The translations under genes and the position numbers were made by a program. A DNA stretch of 64,000 nt, taken from the NCBI RefSeq assembly GCF_900115295.1, contig NZ_FOVZ01000004.1:186001-250000 (forward strand). Direction: 5' to 3'. Position 1 is the first letter of the stretch. Each line of letters begins with the position of its first letter. Positions 17,904 to 24,769 of this stretch are shown one piece after another. The stretch comes from Sphingomonas sp. OK281 (lineage in GTDB: Bacteria > Pseudomonadota > Alphaproteobacteria > Sphingomonadales > Sphingomonadaceae). The notes beneath the pieces are model-generated. The model saw nothing but the letters and a program-made list of their open reading frames with translations. It had not been told where the DNA came from and did no database searches.

Positions 17904-17997
17904 GTCATTCCCGCGAAGGCGGGAACCCATACTGGCTAGCCGTGCGATAGGATCGCAACCGGCTGAGTATCTGGGTCCCCGCCTCCGCGGGGATGAC
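17904..17997. repeat. Family C paired-hairpin repeat (long form)
   Basis: Arms GTCATTCCCGCGAAGGCGGG.. and ..CCCCGCCTCCGCGGGGATGAC are inverted near-copies about 26 bases long, each with its own TCCCGC-GAAG-GCGGGA-type hairpin, spaced by about 42 bases. It lies between convergent hemW and the LpoA-like gene. The head GTCATTCCCGC resembles widespread proteobacterial REP sequences. Confidence 0.88.
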
Positions 17998-18011
17998 TAA
18001 TGCAGAAGGCC

Positions 18012-19214
18012 TTACTTCCCGAACCCGGCCGGTGCGGGCGAGACCACCGTGGTCGTGCCGGCGCGGATTTCCTTCACCTCGAGCGCGCGCTCGGCGACGT
18101 TGTCCTTGCCGAAGCGGAAGGCGCCATCGATGCCGGCGAAGCCGTCGCCGTCGCGCAGGCGGTTCACTGGGAACGGCGTGCCCGGCTTCCAGTCGCGCGC
18201 GATGCGAACCGTCAGCAGGACCGAGTCGTAACCAAGGCTCGACAGGCGGTATGGCCCTGCGCCGAACCGCGCGCGATATTTGGCGGCATATTGGCGGTAC
18301 AGCGTGTCCGAAACGCTGGCGTACCACGCACCGGAGAGCGCTGGCTTGGCGGCGATCGCGGTGTCGGAGTTCCAGAGTTCGGTGCCGAGGATGCGCGTCG
18401 AAGCGCCGCTGCCACGCTTGACCATCGCCGCGGCCGAAGCCGCGGTGGCGCCACCGTCGGCGATCAGGACCGCATCATAGGGGGCTTTCGCCGCAAGCCG
18501 CGTGACGGCGCCGGAAATACCTCCGGGACCGCGCGCGTAGGTCTGGAGCGAGACAACTTGCCCGCCTGCGCCTTCGACCGCGCGGAGGAACGCGGTGGAG
18601 GCGCGCTCGCCGTACAGGCCGTTGGGGACGAGGCCGGCGAAGTTGCTGACGCCGCGCTCTTTAGCGAAGTCGACGACGCGCGCGATCGACTGGGTCGGGA
18701 CATAGCCCATCAGATACGCGCCGTTGCCCGCCACGCCGAGATCGTTGGAGAAGCTCAGCACCGGAATGTTCGCGGCGCGCGCGATCGGTGCGACCGCGCG
18801 GACGTCGTCGGCGAGCAGCGGTCCGAGGATCAGCTGCGCGCCCTCGGCGATCGCGCGCTGCGCGGCGGCGGCGGCACCGGTCGCGGTGTCGTAGTTGGTG
18901 ATCCGGACGCGCTGGTTCTGCGTGTCTAGCAGTGCGAGCATCGTCGCGTTGGCGATCGAGGTGCCGACACCCGCGTTGCTGCCCGACAGCGGCACGAGCA
19001 GCGCGACGCGGTTACGCTCCGCGTCGCGCGGGATGCCGGTCTCGACGCCGATGTTAGGGCGATCGACCGGACGGGTGGTCGGGCGCTGCTGCGACGGCTC
19101 GACCGGACCACGTGGGACGATCGTCTGGCACGCGCCGAGCAGGCCCGCCGCGGCAAGTATCGCCCATCGCCCGATGGTACGTGCGGATTGCCCTATCGTC
19201 GTCGCGTCTGCCAT
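18012..19214 (-). CDS. LpoA-like penicillin-binding protein activator (lipoprotein)
   Basis: A 400-residue lipoprotein: residues about 13-29 form the signal with LLGAC (C29). The rest is a type 1 periplasmic-binding fold beginning VALLVPLSGSNAGVG and continuing ILGPLLADDVRAV, the pattern of the LpoA C-terminal domain, which in E. coli activates PBP1A from the outer membrane. The N-terminal TPR domain of enterobacterial LpoA is absent. The start at 19214 follows GGGGACGG. The neighbours rsmI and yraN match the conserved yraL-lpoA-yraN cluster. Confidence 0.87.
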   Translation of the reverse strand: MADATTIGQSARTIGRWAILAAAGLLGACQTIVPRGPVEPSQQRPTTRPVDRPNIGVETGIPRDAERNRVALLVPLSGSNAGVGTSIANATMLALLDTQNQRVRITNYDTATGAAAAAQRAIAEGAQLILGPLLADDVRAVAPIARAANIPVLSFSNDLGVAGNGAYLMGYVPTQSIARVVDFAKERGVSNFAGLVPNGLYGERASTAFLRAVEGAGGQVVSLQTYARGPGGISGAVTRLAAKAPYDAVLIADGGATAASAAAMVKRGSGASTRILGTELWNSDTAIAAKPALSGAWYASVSDTLYRQYAAKYRARFGAGPYRLSSLGYDSVLLTVRIARDWKPGTPFPVNRLRDGDGFAGIDGAFRFGKDNVAERALEVKEIRAGTTTVVSPAPAGFGK

Positions 19215-19224
19215 GACCGTCCCC

Positions 19225-20070
19225 ATGAACCCTGAAACTCTTCTTGATCCCGGCCTCTACATCGTCGCGACCCCGATCGGCAATCTTGGCGATCTGTCGC
19301 CGCGCGCCGCCGACATCCTCCGCCGCGCCGACGTGATCGCGGTCGAGGACAGCCGCGTCACCGCCGGGCTGCTCCGCCACATCGGCACGAAGACGCCGAT
19401 GGTGCCGTATCACGACCACAGCGCGGAAGGCGTGCGCCCGGCGCTGATCGCGCGGATGGCGACGCAGGCGGTGGCACTGGTGTCGGATGCGGGGACGCCG
19501 CTGATCTCCGATCCGGGGTTCAAGCTGGTGCGCGATGCACGGGCTGCGGGGCATCTGGTGGTGACGATCCCGGGGCCGTGCGCGGCGGTGGCGGCGCTGA
19601 CGCTGGCGGGGCTGCCGACCGACCGGTTCCTGTTCGTGGGCTTCCTGCCGTCGAAGATGCACGCGCGGGCCGAGGCGATCGCGGAGGTAGCGACGATCCG
19701 CGCGACTCTGGTGATGTACGAGTCGGGGCCGCGGCTTGGGGCGTGCCTCGCGGCGCTGGCGGAAGGACTCGGCGACCGCGAGGCGGCGGTGACGCGCGAG
19801 ATCAGCAAGAAGTTCGAGGAGGCGGTGACGGGAACGCTCTCGACGCTCGCCGCGCGCTATGCGGATGCGCCGCCAAGGGGGGAGATCGTGATCGTCGTCG
19901 CACCACCGGGCGAGGCTCCGCCGGCGAGTGCGGAGGACGGGGATGCCGCGCTGGTCGAGGCGTTGACGCGACTGTCGACGGGCCAGGCCGCTAGTGAGGT
20001 GGCGAAGGCTCTAGGGCTCGATCGGAAGGCGCTTTACGCGAGAGCGCTGGAATTGAAGCCGAAGGCCTGA
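19225..20070 (+). CDS. rsmI: 16S rRNA (cytidine(1402)-2'-O)-methyltransferase RsmI
   Basis: A 281-residue tetrapyrrole-methylase-fold enzyme that methylates C1402 of 16S rRNA together with RsmH. Motifs: YIVATPIGNLGDLSPRA at the N-terminus, AVEDSRVTAGLL, SDAGTPLISDPG and GPCAAVAALTLAGLPTDRF. An in-frame ATG at 19213 would add four residues and would physically overlap the start codon of the divergent LpoA-like gene; neither rsmI start has a good Shine-Dalgarno. Confidence 0.95.
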   Translation: MNPETLLDPGLYIVATPIGNLGDLSPRAADILRRADVIAVEDSRVTAGLLRHIGTKTPMVPYHDHSAEGVRPALIARMATQAVALVSDAGTPLISDPGFKLVRDARAAGHLVVTIPGPCAAVAALTLAGLPTDRFLFVGFLPSKMHARAEAIAEVATIRATLVMYESGPRLGACLAALAEGLGDREAAVTREISKKFEEAVTGTLSTLAARYADAPPRGEIVIVVAPPGEAPPASAEDGDAALVEALTRLSTGQAASEVAKALGLDRKALYARALELKPKA

Positions 20071-20071
20071 T

Positions 20072-20163
20072 CTCCCCTCCCGCTTGCGGGAGGGGTCGGG
20101 GGAGGGCATGCCACGGACGTGCCGCCCCCGCCCTCCCCTCACCCCTCCCGCAAGCGGAAGGGG
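20072..20163. repeat. Family D-like paired-hairpin repeat overlapping the yraN start
   Basis: Arms CTCCCCTCCCGCTTGCGGGAGGGG and its inverted copy (CCCCTCCCGCAAGCGGAAGGGG) surround GTCGGGGGAGGGC/GCCCTCCCC inner arms and a short spacer. It begins two bases after rsmI and its right half reads in frame as the first codons of yraN. Confidence 0.88.
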
Positions 20164-20520
20164 AACACGCAGGACCGACAGGTTGCGGAAGCTACCGGCC
20201 GTCGCGGCGAGCGGCTGGCGGGGTGGTGGCTGCGCCTCAAGGGCTGGAGCATACTCGATCGCAGAGTCCGCACGCCCGCCGGAGAGGTCGACCTCGTCGC
20301 ACGAAAGGGAAACCTGATTGCATTCGTCGAGGTAAAAACCCGCGCGACCGCCGCCGAACTCGACTTCGCGATCGACGAACGCCGCCTCGCGCGCGTTGCC
20401 GCAGCGGCCGAATACCTGATGCCGCGCTACGCCGGACCCGGCGACGATATCCGCGTCGACGTCATCCTGCTCGCCCCCGGCACGCGCCCGCGCCATATCG
20501 AGAATGCCTGGATCGGGTGA
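20119..20520 (+). CDS. yraN: YraN/UPF0102 endonuclease-like protein
   Basis: A 133-residue protein of the YraN (UPF0102) family, a restriction-endonuclease-like fold of unknown role. The core block is clear: GRRGERLAGWWLRLKGWSIL, VRTPAGEVDLVARKGN and FVEVKTRA, giving the E-x-D...E-x-K site. The only in-frame start found is GTG 20119, which lies inside the palindromic repeat; the first 17 or so residues (PPPPSPHPSRKRKG) are repeat-encoded and have no family counterpart. It forms a cluster with rsmI and gshB. Confidence 0.88.
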   Translation: MPPPPSPHPSRKRKGNTQDRQVAEATGRRGERLAGWWLRLKGWSILDRRVRTPAGEVDLVARKGNLIAFVEVKTRATAAELDFAIDERRLARVAAAAEYLMPRYAGPGDDIRVDVILLAPGTRPRHIENAWIG

Positions 20521-20584
20521 CGCCGCCCGGTGACTTCGCGCCCGCCCGCGCCTACATGCGCTCGACCGAACAGAAGGAAGACGC

Positions 20585-21538
20585 ATGAGCCTCACCGTCG
20601 CCGTCCAGATGGACCCGCTCGACAGCATCAACATCGCCGGCGATTCGACCTTCGCGCTGATGCTGTCCGCGCAGGACCGTGGTCATAAGCTCTTCCACTA
20701 TTCCGCCGAGGACCTGAACTACCGCGACGGCAAGGTCTGGGCGAAGGCGCACCCCGTCACCGTGCAGCGCGTCGTCGGCGATCACTTCAGCGTCGGCGAG
20801 CCCGCGAACCTCGACCTCGGCGACGAAGCCGACGTCGTCCTCATGCGCCAGGATCCGCCGTTCGACCTCGGCTACATCACCGCGACGCACCTGCTCGAGC
20901 GGATCGCCGACAAGACGCTGGTCGTGAACGACCCTGCTCAGGTGCGGAACGCGCCAGAGAAGGTGTTCGTGCTCGACTATCCGCAGTTCATGCCGCCGAC
21001 GCTCGTCACGCGCTCGCTCGACGAGGCACGGAAGTTTCTCGCGGAACACGGCGCGATCGTCATCAAGCCGCTGCACGGCAATGGCGGCAAGGCGATCTTC
21101 AAGGTCGAGTCGGACGGCGCGAACCTGTCGGCGCTGATGGAGGTCTTCAACATGACGTGGCGCGAGCCGCACATGGTGCAGGCGTTCCTCCCCGACGTGG
21201 CGAAGGGCGACAAGCGCATCGTGCTGATCGACGGCGAAGTCGCGGGCGCGATCAATCGGCTTCCGGGCGAGGGCGAGATCCGTTCCAACCTCGCGGTCGG
21301 CGGCTCGGCGGAGAAGTCGGTGCTGACCGACAAGGAGCGCGAGATCTGCGCGGTACTCGGGCCGGAACTGAAGAAGCGCGGGCTGTTGTTTGTTGGGATC
21401 GACGTGATCGGCGGCACCTGGCTGACCGAGATCAACGTCACGTCGCCGACCGGGATCGTCGCGATCTCGAACTTCGATGGGACCGATGTTGCGGGCATGA
21501 TCTGGGATGCGATCGAGGCGAAGGTCGCGGCGCGGTAG
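20585..21538 (+). CDS. gshB: Glutathione synthetase
   Basis: A 317-residue ATP-grasp enzyme joining gamma-glutamylcysteine and glycine. Typical blocks: VAVQMDPLDSINIAGDSTFALM, MRQDPPFDLGYITATHLLE, KPLHGNGGKAIFKV, and the C-terminal ATP/Mg site FVGIDVIGGTWLTEINVTSPTG. GAAGGA seven bases upstream supports the ATG at 20585. It is likely co-transcribed with rsmI-yraN. Confidence 0.97.
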   Translation: MSLTVAVQMDPLDSINIAGDSTFALMLSAQDRGHKLFHYSAEDLNYRDGKVWAKAHPVTVQRVVGDHFSVGEPANLDLGDEADVVLMRQDPPFDLGYITATHLLERIADKTLVVNDPAQVRNAPEKVFVLDYPQFMPPTLVTRSLDEARKFLAEHGAIVIKPLHGNGGKAIFKVESDGANLSALMEVFNMTWREPHMVQAFLPDVAKGDKRIVLIDGEVAGAINRLPGEGEIRSNLAVGGSAEKSVLTDKEREICAVLGPELKKRGLLFVGIDVIGGTWLTEINVTSPTGIVAISNFDGTDVAGMIWDAIEAKVAAR

Positions 21539-21549
21539 GCGGACAGGAT

Positions 21550-21655
21550 ACCACCCCGGCGAAGGCCGGGGCCCAATTGGAAAGGTCGTAGTAACGGAGC
21601 GCCGTCCTCCGTCATGACCGTCCCCCAATTGGGCCCCGGCCTTCGCCGGGGTGGT
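21550..21655. repeat. Family B paired-hairpin repeat
   Basis: Inverted arms ACCACCCCGGCGAAGGCCGG.. and ..CCGGCCTTCGCCGGGGTGGT, each about 30 bases and ending in CCCAATTGG, with a CCCCGGC-GAAG-GCCGGGG hairpin in each arm and a spacer of about 45 bases. Five further copies lie in the window. Confidence 0.92.
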
Positions 21656-21702
21656 GTGATGTCGACGGAACCCATCCGGCATCCCGGCAGTATGTGATAC
21701 CC

Positions 21703-22302
21703 ATGACCGAATTCATCCTCGATCTCATCGCCTGGGGCGGATATTTCGGTATCTTCCTGTTGATGGCGCTCGAGAATATCGTCCCCCCGGTGCCGTCCGA
21801 AGTCATCATGGGGCTCGGTGGCATGGCCGTCGCGCGCGGCGACATGAGCGTCGTGCCGCTGATCGCCTGGGGCACCGCGGGCTCGGTCGTCGGCAATTAC
21901 TTCTGGTATTATATCGGCCGCAACATCGGCTACGAGCGCTTCCGCCCGTTCATCGAGCGCAACGGCCGCTGGCTGACGATGGAATGGTCGGACGTCGAGA
22001 AGATCCACCGCTTCTTCATGAAGCGCGGCGGGTGGGTAATATTCGTGTTCCGGTTCATGCCGACCTTCCGCACCGTCATCTCGCTCCCAGCGGGGATGAC
22101 CCGCATGCCGATCTGGCAGTTCGTGATCTGGACCGCGGCGGGCAGCGCGATCTGGAACACCGTGCTCACCTATGCCGGCATCCTGCTCGGCTCGCACTTC
22201 GAGGAACTCGATCGCTATGTCGGGCCCGTCGCGGTGGCGACGTTCGTGGTGATCATCATCGGCTATGGCTGGCGCGTGCTGACCTGGAAGCCGAAGGGCT
22301 AG
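21703..22302 (+). CDS. DedA-family (VTT domain) membrane protein
   Basis: A 199-residue inner-membrane protein. It has the DedA pattern: E24 in LENIVPPVPSEVIMGLGG, the G-x-x-x-G-N-x-x-x-Y-x-x-G block (GTAGSVVGNYFWYYIGR), and the FRFMPTFRTVISLPAG loop with the arginines needed for DedA function. Members are undecaprenyl-phosphate or lipid flippases/scramblases and support envelope integrity. ATG 21703 is preferred over the GTG three codons upstream. Its stop overlaps that of the convergent recombinase gene by four bases. Confidence 0.92.
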   Translation: MTEFILDLIAWGGYFGIFLLMALENIVPPVPSEVIMGLGGMAVARGDMSVVPLIAWGTAGSVVGNYFWYYIGRNIGYERFRPFIERNGRWLTMEWSDVEKIHRFFMKRGGWVIFVFRFMPTFRTVISLPAGMTRMPIWQFVIWTAAGSAIWNTVLTYAGILLGSHFEELDRYVGPVAVATFVVIIIGYGWRVLTWKPKG

Positions 22303-23204
22303 ACCCCGCCATGCGGATGGGCGTTGCGATATACGTCCATCAAATGCGCCGCATCGACCTGCGTATAGACCTGCGTCGAACTCAGGCTCGCATGGCCGAG
22401 CAACTCCTGCAGCGCGCGCAGATCCGCCCCCCGCCCCAGCAAATGCGTCGCGAAACTATGGCGCAGCGCATGCGGCGTCGTCCGGTCGCCAAGCCCCAGT
22501 CGAGCCCGCGCCGACTGCACCGCGCGGCGGATCATTACCGGGGACAATGCCCCCCCTTTCGCGCCCCGAAACAGCGGTTCGTCGCGCGCAACCGGCCACG
22601 GCGTCTGCGCGGCATAGGCCTCGATCGCCGTACGAACCTGCGGCAGCAAAGGCACTACACGCGTCTTGGCACGCTTGCCCGTCACCCGGATCGTCTCGCC
22701 GAGAGGCAGGATATCGCCCCGCAACGTCAGCGCCTCGCCGATCCGCAGCCCGGCGCCGTACAACAACATCAAAACCGCCCAGTCGCGCGCGCCGATCCAC
22801 GGCTCGGCGGCATCGTCGGCCACTTCCTCCGCCAGCGCGACCACCTCCGCGGGCGAGATCGGCCGCGGCACGCCCGCCTTCACGCGCGGCCCGCGCATCA
22901 GCGGTTGCTCGGCGCCTTCGTTCGCCCAGGCGAGGAACCCGCGCACCGCCGACAACTCACGCGCCGCCGACGCATTGCCCAGTCCGGCCTCCCGCCGTTG
23001 CGCCAGATAGGCCCGCAGGTCGGTTGTCGTCACCCGCACCAGCGCCCGGCGGTCGATCCGCTCCCCCCAATGCCCGACGAGGAACGCCGTCAACCGCTCC
23101 GCGGACGCCCGGTATGCCCGCACGGTATGGACCGACCGCCGACGATCGCGCGCAAGATGATCGGCCCAAAGCATCGACGGGGGCAGGACTTCGCTAGATA
23201 CCAT
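22299..23204 (-). CDS. xerC: XerC-type tyrosine recombinase
   Basis: A 301-residue tyrosine recombinase with the SAM-like core-binding domain (about 10-95) and a catalytic domain carrying R154 (GAGLRIGEAL), K177, H245-x-x-R248 (HALRHSFATHLL), H271 (LLGHASLSSTQ) and nucleophile Y280. Size and sequence fit chromosomal XerC, which resolves dimers at dif with XerD. No att sites, phage genes or integron repeats lie near, so I read it as housekeeping and not as an integrase of an element. Confidence 0.92.
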   Translation of the reverse strand: MVSSEVLPPSMLWADHLARDRRRSVHTVRAYRASAERLTAFLVGHWGERIDRRALVRVTTTDLRAYLAQRREAGLGNASAARELSAVRGFLAWANEGAEQPLMRGPRVKAGVPRPISPAEVVALAEEVADDAAEPWIGARDWAVLMLLYGAGLRIGEALTLRGDILPLGETIRVTGKRAKTRVVPLLPQVRTAIEAYAAQTPWPVARDEPLFRGAKGGALSPVMIRRAVQSARARLGLGDRTTPHALRHSFATHLLGRGADLRALQELLGHASLSSTQVYTQVDAAHLMDVYRNAHPHGGV

Positions 23205-23266
23205 CGTTGGACAGTAACGCGTTCCTTCGGCAAAGAAAATTAACCCCCGTCACGATATTGAGTGCC

Positions 23267-24727
23267 ATGCCCCCCGCAGATCTCCTGTCCAACATCTTTA
23301 CCGATGAAACCCGGCGAGTCGCCGCGCTTCACGCGCTGGCGTTGCTCGACACCGAGCCGGAACGCGAATTCGATGCGCTGGTCTCGTTGGCGGCGGAAAT
23401 GCTCGGTTGCCCGACGGCACTGATGACTCTAGTCGACAGCGATCGACTGTGGATCAAGGCGGCGGCAGGCGGCGAACGCGGCGAGATCAGCCGCGACATC
23501 GGCATGTGCGCCTACACGATCCAGAACGATGACCCGCTCGTCATCGAAGACCTCGACGCCGACCCGCGGTTTTCGAAGAACCCTCTGGTCATGGCGGAGC
23601 GGGGCGCGCGCTTTTATGCCGGCGCGGCGATCCACGCGATCGACGGCGATGGCGAACGTCACGCGGTCGGCACGATATGCGTCATCGATACGTCGCCCCG
23701 CAGTTTGAACAAGGCCGGCCGCCGCGCGCTGATGCACCTGGCGACGCTCGCGGAAGCTGCGATCGCGGCACGCTCCGCCGCGAACCAGGCGATCGCGATC
23801 GCCACCACGGCCGATCGACAAGCCGCCGCGCTCGAGCGCCAGGACCGGATCTTCCGCCAGGCGGAGCGGATGGCGGCGATGGGATCGTGGCGTACGTCGC
23901 TCGACCACGAACATATGGCGTGGTCGGACGGCGTCTTTCATATCTACGGCCTGCCGGTCGGGCCGGTGCCGGAAATGGACATTGCGATGGGCTTCTACCC
24001 GCCGCACGCCCGGGACAAGCTGACCACCGCGATGACGCTGACCCTGGAAACCGGTATGCCGTTCGACATCGAGGTCGACTTTACGACCGCGCAGGGCGAG
24101 CCGCGCCGCGTGCGCGTTCTGGGCGAGCTCGAGAACGACGCCGGGACGACGGTCGGCTTCGTCGGCGTATTCCAGGACGTGACCGAGCGGCATGCCCTCG
24201 AAACCACGTTACGGCGAACCGCCGACACTGATTCCCTGACGGGAATCGCCAACCGTGCCGCGTTCGATCGCGCGCTCGATGCGGCGATGACCCGCGCTCA
24301 CGCCGATGGCACGCCGCTGTTGCTGGCATTGGTCGATCTCGACGGGTTCAAGGCGATCAACGACACGCTCGGGCATACCGCTGGCGACGACGTGCTGCGC
24401 GGCGTTGGCCGGGAATTGCAGGCGCGGTGGCTGATGGGCAGTTTCGTCGCGCGCCTTGGCGGCGATGAGTTTGCGGTGCTGATCGAGAACCCCGCGCTCG
24501 TTACGATGCCAGCGCAGATTTGCGCACGGCTGGAGGAATCGCTGCGGTTTCCCATCGCCATGAACGGGCTGGCAATGGTCAGCGCCGGGACGGTCGGCAT
24601 CGCCGCTCTGGCACCCGACTGCCACTCGATCCGCGATTTCGTCCACCGCGCGGACACGGTGTTGTACCAGGCCAAGCGTGCCCGGGTTGGCGAACGCCGA
24701 CGGACCGACCGACGAAGCGCTGCCTAA
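23267..24727 (+). CDS. GAF-PAS-GGDEF diguanylate cyclase
   Basis: A 486-residue soluble protein: a GAF domain (about 10-165), a PAS domain (about 205-310, AAMGSWRTSLDHEHMAWSDG...), and a GGDEF domain (about 325-480). The active site is G398-G399-D400-E401-F402 and the domain start DSLTGIANRAAF is intact, so c-di-GMP synthesis is expected. The RxxD inhibitory site that usually sits five residues before GGDEF reads LMGS, so product feedback is probably lost. The start at 23267 is preferred over one 60 bases upstream because it begins the GAF-linked helix. Confidence 0.92.
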   Translation: MPPADLLSNIFTDETRRVAALHALALLDTEPEREFDALVSLAAEMLGCPTALMTLVDSDRLWIKAAAGGERGEISRDIGMCAYTIQNDDPLVIEDLDADPRFSKNPLVMAERGARFYAGAAIHAIDGDGERHAVGTICVIDTSPRSLNKAGRRALMHLATLAEAAIAARSAANQAIAIATTADRQAAALERQDRIFRQAERMAAMGSWRTSLDHEHMAWSDGVFHIYGLPVGPVPEMDIAMGFYPPHARDKLTTAMTLTLETGMPFDIEVDFTTAQGEPRRVRVLGELENDAGTTVGFVGVFQDVTERHALETTLRRTADTDSLTGIANRAAFDRALDAAMTRAHADGTPLLLALVDLDGFKAINDTLGHTAGDDVLRGVGRELQARWLMGSFVARLGGDEFAVLIENPALVTMPAQICARLEESLRFPIAMNGLAMVSAGTVGIAALAPDCHSIRDFVHRADTVLYQAKRARVGERRRTDRRSAA

Positions 24728-24769
24728 AACGGTTCACGCGGAGTCGATCCGTCCCCATATACCGACACG

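Noticed and set aside
22299..23204. Tyrosine recombinase as the integrase of a mobile element
   Set aside because: No att repeats, phage or cargo genes; sequence and size match housekeeping XerC.
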